Positions 33,831 through 44,592 of a DNA stretch of 64,000 nucleotides are shown here, one piece after another. The stretch is from Pleodorina starrii. Lineage: Eukaryota; Chlorophyta; Chlorophyceae; Chlamydomonadales; Volvocaceae. The position numbers and the translations under genes were made by a program. The stretch spans positions 1,471,501-1,535,500 of the forward strand of contig BRXU01000025.1 of NCBI GenBank assembly GCA_030267565.1, given 5' to 3'. The number at the start of each line of letters is the position of its first letter. Positions within the stretch are counted from its first letter, which is position 1. Below the pieces are notes generated by a model. The model saw only the letters and a list, made by a program, of their open reading frames with translations, was not told the DNA's origin and ran no database searches.

Positions 33831-35490
33831 TCAAGGAAGCCGACACCAACCCCTTGTCGTATATCGCGGTGACTCGCGTCATGTCGAGCAGCAAAGCCAT
33901 GATGGCAAGTTATGCGCTGGTTTCGATGCGCAGACGCTGGCATGGTGGTAATACCGATGAAGAAACGGAAGGCCGCCGTTCGATGTACTGCAGGACCTCG
34001 ACCGTACGCGGTGATTATCGCAGTAAGGCAGCAGTACGGTACGGATGCAGAGCTCCGAGGCGTCGACGCGTTCGTTGATGATCGGTTCCAAAGAGTGCAT
34101 AGATCCATACTGGGTGATGAACGCTTCCCTTGCCAAGGTAGGGAATATTGCTAACGCATCGAGCACGAGCCCGTCCGAGGTGCGGCAGACGTTGCGTTGA
34201 TGCTGCATTGATGTCGATGTTGCGTTGATTGCGGCAGACATTCGTTCGTTCGTTCGATGCGCATGCCATATGATACGTGAATGTCGTGCCTTGTTGTGGA
34301 AGTGTGCGGCGCGAGAGGTCGTGACAAAAGCCGGCATGGCGACTTCCTGAGAACGCCTGGATGAAGCCTGAAGCAGCATACGTGCATCGAGTGCTGCGCC
34401 CCGGGCGGTGCACCAGCCGAGGCCAGTTCCTAGCTGCGAAGCGCACATGTACACGTTAGCCACGTTTGCATGGCTACCGGTACTATGGCGGTGTGCTACC
34501 GTGCATGTCGCCATAATCGCCACCACACGCACACAGCGGACAACATTCACACACATACATACACACATTCCTGTGCCTCACACGCCCGGCGACACGCCGC
34601 GCGCTCTCCGCCTCGCTCATCGCTCATTGCACGTACCGACAGCTCCGGAACCTGAAAGCTGCTGCCGTCGCGGCGTCCAACCAATGGGTGGCCAGTCCCG
34701 CCCCACTTCCTGCTTCCGGCGTAGCAGGCAGATTGCCTACTTAGGCTCCTTGGGCGGCCCTGTCTGGTCCAACCCATACCACCCCAAACCCACCTCACAT
34801 CTCACACCTCATGTTCCCCAAACCCCCGGCGAAGAACTCCCTGTTACGGTAATACAGTGTACGGCACTGCACACTACGGTAATCTCCCCTCTCCCAGCGC
34901 TGGCTCTCAGGCCTCACGAGTAACATTGCTTCCACAGTTTCTTCCCGCCTTGCCCCGCCCCGCTAACGACAACGACGAGCGCGCCAAGACACGAGGCGCG
35001 GCTACGAGCATACACAAAAAATCACACATACGCAAGTACGCATACGTGCAGGCAAGCACACACGCACGTCACACACAAGAGCACTCGAGGATGGTCCTCT
35101 TTCGAAAGGCCTTGTCACCACCACCACCACCATACGCCTTTCGGTTCTCGCCCTCAAACATCGGAGTGCATGTACACGCACGCACGCACGCACACATGCT
35201 CTCCATGGCTTTGACTTCAAGCGGCTGCAGCAAACAGTGGCTGTAGCAGTATCAAGTACCGCCCGCCCTCAGGTAGCGCACTCAGGCCTCAACCCCCACC
35301 ACCACCCCCATCACCATCGTCCTCGCCCTCGTCTGAGGTCGGTTCCCGCCCCCGGGGTGGGTCTCCCGCAAGCAGAGGCGGCCACAGCCGGCCACCCCAG
35401 CCGGCCCCCGCCCTCACGCCTCCCAACCTCGACCCAACCCACGAGACCACCCACTTCACCCCTTTCCGAGTGTCCCCTCACCAGCCATCA
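33831..35490. other. Gene-poor region
   Basis: A minus frame at 33879..34180 (LVLDALAIFPTLAREAFITQ, ASELCIRTVLLPYC) is protein-like but isolated; it could be a decayed coding fragment next to the LINE. CGTT, ACAC and CGCACG microsatellites occur at 34243-34254, 34548-34566 and 35176-35192. No complete gene found. Confidence 0.3.
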
Positions 35491-35935
35491 CTTCGCTCCG
35501 CTTCGCTTCGCTTCGCTCCGCTTCGCTCCGCTTCGCTCCGCTTCGCTCCGCTTCGCTCCGCTTCGCTCCGCTTCGCTCCGCTTCGCTCCGCTTCGCTCCG
35601 CTTCGCTCCGCTTCGCTCCGCTTCGCTCCGCTTCGCTCCGCTTCGCTCCGCTTCGCTCCGCTTCGCTCCGCTTCGCTCCGCTTTGCTCCGCTTCGCTCCG
35701 CTCCGCTTCGCTCCGCTTCGCTTCGCTTTGCTCCGCTTCGCTTCGCTCCGCTTCGCTCCGCTTCGCTCCGCTTTGCTCCGCTTCGCTCCGCTCCGCTTCG
35801 CTCCGCTTCGCTTTGCTCCGCTTCGCTTCGCTCCGCTTCGCTCCGCTTCGCTTTGCTTCGCTTTGCTCCGCTTCGCTTCGCTTCGCTTCGCTCCGCTTCG
35901 CTTCGCTTTGCTCCGCTTCGCTCCACTTCGCTCTG
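35491..35935 (+). repeat. 10-bp minisatellite, unit CTTCGCTCCG
   Basis: About 20 near-perfect tandem units fill 35507-35690. After that, CTTTGCTCCG, CTTCG and CTCCG variants make the array irregular up to 35935. Because 10 is not a multiple of 3, all frames cycle through the same codons. Long open frames (LRFAPLRSAS on plus, SEAERSGAKR on minus) are therefore a by-product and not genes. Confidence 0.95.
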
Positions 35936-36433
35936 TAGAACCCCCCGAGGCCACTTCTGCGCTCGAGCAGTAGCTTCAGCCGCCGCAGCCGCCGCGGTTC
36001 GCTGATGTCTTAAGCTGGCAAGCTTAGCAGCGGATAGCCGCCAAGCCTTCCCTCCTCACGGAGGTCTTCCCGCCCTCCTTCCTTCGTTCTCCTGAAAAAG
36101 ACGCCCGTTAGCCCTATCGGGTGCTCCGCTCCGGTGCCATGTAATGTCAGCCCCTCCCGCGCCAAGGTACCTGTGCACAGCAGCACAGCCCCCAGCCCCG
36201 TAGCCCCGGCCTTCAACCCCTGGCCCTGCCGCCCCACGATCAGCACAATGCGAACCGTGTGGTGCCGAACCCAGCCGCGCGGGAAGGGACGCAGCGCCGG
36301 GGTCACCACCGTCGGGAGCCCACCGACACGCCCCACCTGCTCATTTCCACGCACTGGCCCGTTCCTCTACCGCAGTCGCTGAGACCAGCACGCTGATGCG
36401 GCGGCTCATCCACGTCTTTCTTCAGCAAGGCTT
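35936..36433. other. Probable 3' region of the downstream minus-strand gene
   Basis: Follows the stop of the 36434-38173 gene on the minus strand and is probably its 3' UTR. No TGTAA was found close to the stop, so the poly(A) site is unassigned. Confidence 0.35.
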
Positions 36434-38173
36434 CTACCGTCGGCCGCCGCGAGCCGGCGGCGGCCGCGCCGGGGCCCGCCGCGCCGGCGGCGCGTCGTCG
36501 TCACTGCCGCTGTCATCGCTGCCGTCGCTCTCCGAGCTGGGCGGCGCCGCAGCCCGTCCGCGACCCGCGCCGACGGCGCCGCGGCCGCGACCCCGGCTGG
36601 CGGCGGCGCTCGCCGGCGGGCCCGCGCCGGGCCGCCCTGGCGCCGCGGCGCCTCGCCCTGCGGGCGCCGCCGCGCCGCGGCCGCGCGCCGGCGGCGCGCT
36701 GTCCTCACTGCCGCTGTCGTCGCTGCCGCTGGCAGTCCCGCTGTCGTCCTCTGAATCAGGAGGCGGTGGCGCAGGCCGCCGCGCCGCCGCCGGCGCGGCG
36801 GCGCCGCGGCCGCGGCCGCGGCCTGCGCCGCCGGCAGCCTGCGGCGGCGGCGCCGCCGCTGGAGCGGCGGCGCCGGGGCGCCGCGCAGCCTGCGGCGGCG
36901 TCGCGCCGCCGCGGCCCCCGCCTCCTCGCGGCATCGTGTCCGGCGTCACGCCGCTGTCTTGCTGATCCGACCCCGAATCCGAGTTCGAGCCGTCGCCGCT
37001 GTCGCTGCCCGAGTTGTCCGACTGCTGCCCGCCGCGGCCGCGGGCGCCCGGCCGCGCCGCCGCGGGCTTCCGCGCAAAATTGCCCGCCAGGCCGCTGGCG
37101 CCGCCGTTGGCGCCCTCGCCGTTGGCCGCGGCGGCGCCGCCGCGCCGGCCACCAAACAGCGGATTCGCGCTGTCGCCATTGGCCCTGCTGCCGCCGCCGC
37201 CGCCGCCGGCGGCGGCGCCCCTGGCGCCACCGGCGGCGGCGCCGCGGCGACCAGCCCTGCCGCCGGCGCCGCCGCCGGCCTCCAGATCCACTCGGACGCC
37301 GGCGGCGCCAGGGGCGCCGGCAGCGCCTGCGTCGCGCAGCATCTGCATTAGTTTCCAGCTGACGAAGCCTGCTGCGGCCAATACGCCGAGGCCTAGGGGC
37401 ACCATCACACCGATCAATGCGCCGTCAGTGGACTTTGTGCTTTGAGCGTAGATGGGCGGCCGCGGTGGCGGGAAGGGAGGGAAGGGCGCCTGCGGAGCCG
37501 GGCTGGGCGGCGGCGGGGGCAACGACTGCGCCGAGCTCGGCGGCGCCGACGGCGGCGGATGCGTTGGCGACGGCGGCGGTGCGGTCACGGGCGCTCCCGC
37601 CGGGGGGATAGGAGACGGGGGGCTTGGGGGAGCTGGGGAAGGGGAGGGAGGGAGTGGCGGTTGGGGTGGGGGCGATGGCCTAGGCGGGGGGCTGGGGCGC
37701 GGAGGGCGCGGCGAGGGAGGTGAGGGAGGTGAGGGGGGCGAGGGGGGCAGCGAGGGCGGCGAGGGCGGCGGTGACTTCGGTGGCCGGGGCGACGGTTGCG
37801 GCGGAGGAGATGGCGGTGTGGGGGGCGGCGAGGGCGGCGAAAGGGGGTTCTGGGGGGGCCGGGTTGGACGAGGACGCCGCGGTGAGGGAAGCAGAGCCGA
37901 CGGCGGCGGCGTGTTAGTCCGCGGCGGCGGCGGCGGCGGTGGGGGCGGCGGCGGCGGCGGGTGGCGAATCACGGCTGGCACCAGCGGCGGAGCTTGCGAC
38001 GCCCGCGGCGGGCCTGTGTTCGCAAGCGGAATTAGGATGGGGTGTGTTGAAGCGGTTGGGCTGCCCATGCCCCCATATTCGATAGAAGGGTTGGGGCGAT
38101 GCTGCCGGTGGGTTGGTGTCCCCGCGATGGGGTGGCGGCGCCCAGAGGCCCCCAAGCTGCCTTTCGTCGCCAA
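36434..38173 (-). CDS. Hydroxyproline-rich ectodomain/transmembrane protein with Arg-Gly-Ala-rich tail (579 aa)
   Basis: Open for 579 codons. Residues about 70-240 are a classic volvocine HRGP rod: PPPP runs, then (S/T)PP and SP repeats such as SPPSPPPTPPSPPPQPSP. A hydrophobic span at about 248-277 (GALIGVMVPLGLGVLAAAGF) ends in SWKLMQML. The rest is Gly/Ala/Arg-rich with DSGSDSGD-type acidic patches and RGRG/GRG motifs. The architecture mirrors the 13.9-17.75 kb gene. The first 53 residues are not signal-like. A strong acceptor (GCGAACACAG, exon edge 38013) suggests that the real coding sequence starts from an upstream exon and that the annotated Met may be wrong. Inferred role: wall/ECM-contacting plasma-membrane protein. 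No pherophorin Cys domain was seen. Confidence 0.7.
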   Translation of the reverse strand: MATKGSLGASGRRHPIAGTPTHRQHRPNPSIEYGGMGSPTASTHPILIPLANTGPPRASQAPPLVPAVIRHPPPPPPPPPPPPPRTNTPPPSALLPSPRRPRPTRPPQNPLSPPSPPPTPPSPPPQPSPRPPKSPPPSPPSLPPSPPSPPSPPSPRPPRPSPPPRPSPPPQPPLPPSPSPAPPSPPSPIPPAGAPVTAPPPSPTHPPPSAPPSSAQSLPPPPPSPAPQAPFPPFPPPRPPIYAQSTKSTDGALIGVMVPLGLGVLAAAGFVSWKLMQMLRDAGAAGAPGAAGVRVDLEAGGGAGGRAGRRGAAAGGARGAAAGGGGGGSRANGDSANPLFGGRRGGAAAANGEGANGGASGLAGNFARKPAAARPGARGRGGQQSDNSGSDSGDGSNSDSGSDQQDSGVTPDTMPRGGGGRGGATPPQAARRPGAAAPAAAPPPQAAGGAGRGRGRGAAAPAAARRPAPPPPDSEDDSGTASGSDDSGSEDSAPPARGRGAAAPAGRGAAAPGRPGAGPPASAAASRGRGRGAVGAGRGRAAAPPSSESDGSDDSGSDDDAPPARRAPARPPPARGGRR

Positions 38174-39580
38174 CCCACGATGGCTATCCCAGGGGCCCCC
38201 TCAGCGGCCGTCGGGAACAGGTTAGTTAGGGCACACGTCCAATTAATGGGGTGACGGACAACTGTCGTGCTGGGTGTGCCGTGCTCAGCGGCTTACTTGG
38301 CCACCACGGCGCCCAAGGGGGATAAAGGTCCTCAGCCGCCTGCTCCGCCATTCGACGATTAAGAGTGCGTGGCAAAGAATCGCCTACGATGCAAGCAAGG
38401 GCACAAAGCGCATGTTTGCAGCCTTGTTTCCCACAGCGAGATGAGGTGCTTCCTTTCTTCAGATAGGCAGAGAGAGACGCCCCATTTTACCAATACTAGT
38501 ATGCGCGAGGGTAATATGCGGCATAGTATGCGCGGTGGTACTCTGGGCCCCCATAAGATTGCACGCAGGCTCGGGGACTGGCAGCTGCGCGTAGAATCCT
38601 GCCCTGCCCAACCAACCGGTGATAACTCGTGGCCCTGGGTCGCGCCTTTATACCACCATACCTGAAACCGTCCATGACAGGATAAGTATTGCTAAGGACA
38701 GCTTTGGCGCGCACTGAAAACCTCGTCGCCGCTCCATGCTGCCCCGAACCAGATTTCCAAGCATGGGATTTGCTAAATTAATCATAATTATCATCGACAA
38801 ATCATTAATATTTCGTGCATCTTGAAGTGCAGGTAGAAGCAACTGCGAGGTTGACCAGAGAGTGGCGCTAGATTCTCGTCAAAATCTTACAGCAATCCAG
38901 TATCTGGGTTGTAATTATAATTGGAAAAATAACTGTATAGGTCTGGGATTGCGGGCGATGGTGAAGACGACGGCTTTCTGCAGTTCACCAATGCAAGAGG
39001 CAAAGCTCGGAAACCAAACCGTCACCAACCGCACTTTCCTTCCCACAGGAATCATGCAAATAATCTCTGTGTCTTGATGCCAAATTTTCTATTTTGCGTT
39101 GTACTACTTGCGCCTTGGTTAGGGCTGTCTTCCATTGCTTCCCAACGTTGCCATCCTCTTGCCGCTTTGCAAGAAAATCTTTATGCGCGGGCCGGGGGCG
39201 TGTATTCTCTAAGGCGTCTGCAGAATAGCCACAAACCTTGAGTCAGCAGTGCCGCGTCTCAAGCAGGAATTGACGTTTAGCGGGCAGTGGCGGCGGCCAC
39301 TGTGACTGGTCAAGCCGGCTTTCATCCAGGCAAGGCAGTCGCAGTGAAGACCGTCATACTGCCAATCCAGGGTGACGCAGGCAAGAATTATGGCAGAATC
39401 GGCAGCAGTAGCTGTTGGGGTGTGCTTTCGCCCAGTCACCCCTCCCAATTACCGCCCGCCTCCCCCGGCCGCTGCCACTGCCATTGCCATCCTAGCCTCC
39501 TCACGCCCGTACCTATTCATCGCAGGGCGGCGTCATCGCTTAAACACAACGCGTAAACGCCACTCGCGGAGCCTGCAGCG
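38174..39580. other. Divergent intergenic region
   Basis: Lies between a minus-strand gene and a plus-strand gene and must hold both promoters, possibly also a first exon of the minus-strand gene. An AT-rich patch runs from 38760 to 38940. No convincing exon found. Confidence 0.4.
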
Positions 39581-42500
39581 ATGTTCGTTGCGCCTGCAGC
39601 AGCTCCTGCGGTGACGGCGCGCGGTGGCGGAGCCGCCGCAGCCGCCGTCACCGCCGCCTCCGGCGTCAGTCGTACATTCCCGCTCTGGCGGCGGCTTCGA
39701 ACGGCACTCGCGCCCAGCATCGAACCTGTACCGCATCCCCGGCGCATCGCCGCGGCCGTAGCCGCCCCAGCTAAGCCGGAGGCGCCGCCATCAGCCGCAA
39801 CGGCGCCACTGCCGGAGGCGCCGCCGTCAGTGGCAATGGTGTCGCCGTCGGCGGCAATTGCGCCGTCGCCGGAGGAGCCGCCGTCGGCGGCAATGGCGCC
39901 GCCACCGGAGGCGCCAACATCGACGGCAACGATGCAGCCGGCGGCAGCGCCGTCGGCGGTGGATGTCCCGCCGGTGCCGGCGGCAGGCCGCGGCAGGGGG
40001 AGGGGCGCCGGGGGCAGGGGCGGCGGTTACTTTGCCGGCCGTGGGGGCCGCGGCGGCTCCTCGCAGCGACGGGGCTGGCGGCCGCAGGGAGAGGCGCCGG
40101 CGGCGGCCGGGGCTGTCGACGGAAGCGACGGCGGCGGCGGCGGCGCCGGACCGGCGACGGGGCCGGCGGCGTCGTCGGAAGCGCGTTTGTTTCGGGAGCT
40201 CCAGGCGATGCGCCGCCAGGTAATCGGACGGGGGCGGGGGCGGGCCGGCGGGGGCGGGGGGGGGGGGGGCAAAAAGAAAATATCGCAGCGGAGAAGGAGA
40301 CGGCGTCAGCGAACGGACCCAGAACCCAGAACCGGGCCGGGGGGGAGAAACGCTGTAGGTCTTGCTGAGCCGAGTCCCCTGACGGCGCTTAGGCGCTCGT
40401 CTCCTCTCGCGCCTCTCTCTCCTGCTCTCCTCCACAGAGCTGCAGCTGCAGCTGCTTGCGACACTTTGCCTCAAAGCTGCAGCTGCTTGCATTACTTTGC
40501 CTCGGGTTCCTCCCCCGGTTCGCCTCCCCCCGCTAAGGTTTCGGAGCTGGCGGCTCTACTGACGGAGCAGCGGCAACGGGAAGTGGAGCAGCAACAGCGG
40601 GTGAGAGCTGAGGGGGCTCGGCGGGACACAGAATACGACATGGAACCCCAACGACCCCAGCTCGTCGCAATCGGTTGGCTTGCGTGTTTGTGCATTGTGC
40701 TCATTGTGTCGTACTCATTGCGGGCCGTGGTCGCATACGGTATCAGTGAGGGATGGATTTCTGCAGACGGCGGCGGATGGATCGCTCGGCCCGCCCCAAG
40801 GCTGGTCGCAGCGCCTCGCGCCCTTGCGTCGCCCTTCCTTGAAGAACGACGAATAAACCAACGGAGTTCGGTTGATGTGGGTCGACCCATTTTCAAGTCG
40901 TTCGCGATCCACAGCCCATGTGTGCGTGATTGCAATCCAAGTAGTTTCGTTCACAAACACCATGTCGCCCATTCGATCATGCATGTCGCCGGCTGCCGTA
41001 CAGATGAACGCGTTGCTGACGTCCGTCCTCAGCGGCAGCGCCGACCCGGTGGCGGCGCTGCAGCTGCTCCAGGGGGGCTCGGCGGCGGCGGCGGTACCGG
41101 CGTCGCCTGGCGGCGCGGACGACGACGGAGCGACGGACCTCCGTCGCCGGGCGCGCAGGGCCGGCGGCGGCCCCGGTGGCCACCTCCGCGCCGCCAGCAG
41201 CGGCGGTGTCGCCAGCGGTAGCGTCGTCGGTCGCCGTCGTCGTCGAAGTCACCTCATTGACGGCAGCGGCGGCTGCAGCGCCCGTCGCCGCTGGCACCAG
41301 CAGCAGCAACGCCAGCAGCCCTGCCCTGGGTACCAGCATCAGCAGCATCAGCAGCACCAGCGGCGACAGCACCAGCGACAGCAACCGCGGCGGCATCGAC
41401 CCGGGGTCTGCGGAGGAGGAGCCGCGGGAGGCAGTCCCCGTGTCCGTGTCGGAGCTCAGGCCGGAGCTTCTTGCGCTTCTAGAGCAGGAGCTCGGCGGCA
41501 GGGCCGCCAGCAGCAGCAGCCGCGGCAGCGGCGGCGGCGCAGCGGAAGCTGCCGCCGGCGGCGGCGGCGACGCGGGTCGTAGCAGCGGCGCCGACTTCCA
41601 CGACGCCGCCGTGAGCGGCGGTGGCGACGGCAACAGCGACAGCGCCAACGTGGGTAGGAATGCCGGGCTGGGGGCGGCCAGTCGCACGGCGGAGGTGGCG
41701 GCGGGCGATGAAGCGACGCAGGGGTCTGCTGCGGAGGAGCCGACCCACGGGTCGGCGGATGTGCAGGAGGAGCTGCGGCGCCTGCTGGTTTCGGAGCTGC
41801 AGCCCGACGGGGCGCCGGCAGCCGCCGAGGCGGCGCCGGCGCCGGACGCGGGGCTCGCTGCGGTTGCCGCGTCCGAGAGCAGTACGGCACCGCTGGCGGC
41901 AGCGGCGGACGGGGCATCCTCGGCGTCGGCGCTGCCGCCGGTGTCGGCCGCGGCAATCCCGGGGTCGGAGTCGGTACTGGTCTCTGTGGCCGATGCAGAG
42001 CCGGCGGCGGCGGCGCCGCCGCCATCCCCGGCTGCCGCTGCCGCCCCGCCGCCACCTCCGGCCGCCGCCCCGCCAGCCCCCCACGACGATGCGTCGGTGG
42101 TCGTTCCGGCCGCTGCCCTTGACGCTGCGACGGCCAGCACTGCCAGCGGCGTCAGCGGCACCAGCGCCAGCAGCAAGAGTGACAACAGCAGCAGCAGCGC
42201 CGCCGCCGCCGCCACTGCCGCCACCGCCGCCGCCGCCTCGTCGCCCGCCGGCGAGGGGGATCTGCAGGAGCTGGTGGCTCAGCTGATGGCGGTATCGTCG
42301 GAGACGGCCCGTCTGGCGCGGGAGGCTGAGGAGGCGGTGAGTGGTGGTGCCGTAGCGGGCGTGGCTGCTGGGGCGGTACGCGGTAGGGGTTGGGTTGGGT
42401 TGGGTTGGGTAGCTCGGCTCGAAGGTGGTGGGGGGCGCGCGCGGGCGCGGTGGTGGGGGCGCTGTCGTATTTGGCGCTGAGCTGTGCCCGGGTTTAGGGT

Positions 42501-42670
42501 TTTGTCGTACCTCCATGTCACCTTGACGGTGTCACCTTGACGGTGTGTGTGTGTGTGTGGATGCCGCAGGGCGTGAGCCTTCCGGCGGAGCTTCAGCAAC
42601 CGGCGGCGCTGCCCGCAGCCATGGCGCTGCTGCAACGGCTCCGGGCCGCCGGGGCTGCCGCCGATGGCGA

Positions 42671-42701
<31 letters not shown>

Positions 42702-43289
42702 GGCGTTGCCACCGCTGATGCCACCATGGCGGAAACCGTCTCCATTTCCACGATATCGGCGGCGCAGACGGCGGCAGCGCCGGTCGACGTTGCACCAGCG
42801 GTGCCGGCACCGCTGGCAGCGCAGGCGCCGGCAGTGACGGCACCGTCACCGGCAGCGGCGGTCTTGCCAGAATCAGCGGCAGCATGGGCGCCTCGGATCT
42901 CCATCGGTTACGAAGCGGGGCCGCGACCCACGAGATCTGGCGCCGCCGGCGCCGGCCGTGGCGGCGGCGGCCGTGGCGGCCGCTTCGATGGCGCTGGCAG
43001 TCGCGGGCGCGGGCGAGGCGCCGGGGTGGCGCGCGGCGGCGTGCCAACGGCGGCGCCGCCGCCGACGGCGGCGGCGCCGCGACCACCGCCGCCAGAGCTG
43101 ACGCCGGCGCAACTGGAGTCGCTGAGGTCCCATCCGTCGTACATGTTCCAGGGGCTGAAGCGGTTGTCTTGGGAGGGCGAGGAGCCGCTGGCGGAGGCGC
43201 TGTCGCTGGCGCCAGCTCAGCCGGCGCCGCCGCCGCCTCGGCCGGCTCCCGTGGGGCTGAGGCGTAGGGAGGCGATTGGTGGGCATTAA
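39581..43289 (+). CDS. Ala/Gly-rich RGG-box protein (4 exons, one frame break unresolved)
   Basis: Exon 1 39581..40219 ends MRRQ/GTAATC; exon 2 40538..40600 (VSELAALLTEQRQREVEQQQR) ends GTGAGA; exon 3 41004..42336 ends GTGAGT; exon 4 42570..43289 ends TAA. The N-terminus (SRTFPLWRRLRTAL within an Ala-rich leader) resembles an organelle transit peptide. RGG/GRG clusters occur at about residues 130-155 (GRGRGRGAGGRGGGYFAGRG) and in exon 4, typical of RNA-binding low-complexity regions. Short Leu-rich helices recur: SELAALLTEQ, RPELLALLEQELG, QEELRRLLVSELQ, LQELVAQLMA. The end is LESLRSHPSYMFQGLKRLSW. Within exon 3 the frame used at 41004 differs from that used after about 41176, so a small intron or a sequencing indel is missing from this model. 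RNA binding is inferred; no RRM or KH domain was seen. Confidence 0.55.
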
Positions 43290-44592
43290 CTTCGGGTATT
43301 GACTAACTCGTGACGGTGCCCTACCGCCGCATCCCAGCATCACACGCGACCGAAGGGGCCCTACGTCATTTCGGCATTTCGTTGCGGGGGGTGGACATTG
43401 GGACATTCGGGGACATTCGGTGGCGGCAGGGGCGCGGGATGAGGGGTCGCGCGGTGATTGCAGCCAGCCGTGCGAGAGCGAGAGCGAGAGCGGTGCCCTG
43501 GTACACAGGACGTTGCGGGAGGTCGCGGGCGCAGCGGTTGGGAGCGGGGGTGGAGCGGCAGGTGGGCGGGCGTCTGGGGCTTGTACCTTGTAGTGGTAGG
43601 CGCTGTGTGGATGAATCGGTTCACAGTGGGCCCAGAGGGTCGCTGTGCTTGGACGCTGTGCTTGGGGGTTGGGGCTGTGGAGGCCATCTAGGGAAGCTGG
43701 AAAGCTCAGCTTTTTTCGGGGACACCCAGAGTCGTGTCCCGCTGAGTAAGCGAGCTGCACGTCGCACGATGGTTTGACCATTTCTTTCATTTTGGTTTGG
43801 TTGTTTGCGTTCCTGAAAATGCGGAAGGGCTCCGATTACAAATGGGAGTCTCGGGAAGCGCCGCGGTTCTGGGCTGCGCGCCAGTTTCCTTGCATGCGTT
43901 GAGGTCGGACATGCTGCCCCCATGTACTGCCATTTTAAGCTAGCGGTTCGCGAATAATGACCTGGCCGTCACGACTACGTCTTTACTACGGTACACATTT
44001 GGGTGTCGTTTTCCGAGCGAGCAAGCTCACATAAAAATGAAACAGGTCATATCTGTGACAGGGCTGTCTCGCACCATGTCGGGTTGTAAGAAACGTTGCG
44101 GCGACTACGCCGGGAGGGACATGCAGAAGGACATGCGCTCAGCTAAGTTTAATCCAAGGCCAGTGTCAAACGGCGTATATCCCATAGCACATTATGGACG
44201 TTATAAATAAATCTCTTAAAAAAGGTGCAATTCGCGCATAACTGCGTCTGAGTCCGGGCGCCTCGAGGGACCGTGGGCCAACTGCTGGTACCAAAGCGTA
44301 TAAAACGATCAAATTGCAATTGCAAATGCAACCATTCGGCATCAACGTACGTCAGCTTCACGTTTGGGCGTCTCACACGCTCACAGCGTCACAGGGCAAA
44401 CTGCCGTATGCTCGTCCATCACGCCCCGTGCGTCCATCGCAGCGTGCCCCACATGCACATGCAACCCTGTTTATAGAGACTGCCATAATACAAGTCCTTG
44501 TAGCTTGCGGTTGTAATTGTGTTATTTCGGGCCCGTAATCTTGACCCGAATTTTAGTCGACAGCCGTTTTGCGAACTGAAAACAGACCAACC
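43290..44592. other. 3' UTR of RGG gene and promoter region of SHMT gene
   Basis: A TGTAA at 44085-44089 is a candidate poly(A) signal for the upstream gene (about 0.8 kb 3' UTR, in the usual range for these algae). The remaining 500 bp before the SHMT ATG should contain its promoter. No clear TATA-like element was assigned. Confidence 0.4.
44085..44089 (+). terminator. Candidate poly(A) signal TGTAA of the RGG gene
   Basis: First plus-strand TGTAA noticed after the stop at 43289. Assigned by motif only. Confidence 0.35.

Noticed and set aside
35456..35973. Long overlapping open frames on both strands
   Set aside because: They are translations of a 10-bp minisatellite that has no stop in any frame.
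37452..38225. 257-codon Gly-rich plus frame
   Set aside because: Antisense of the (S)PP repeats of the minus-strand HRGP-type protein.
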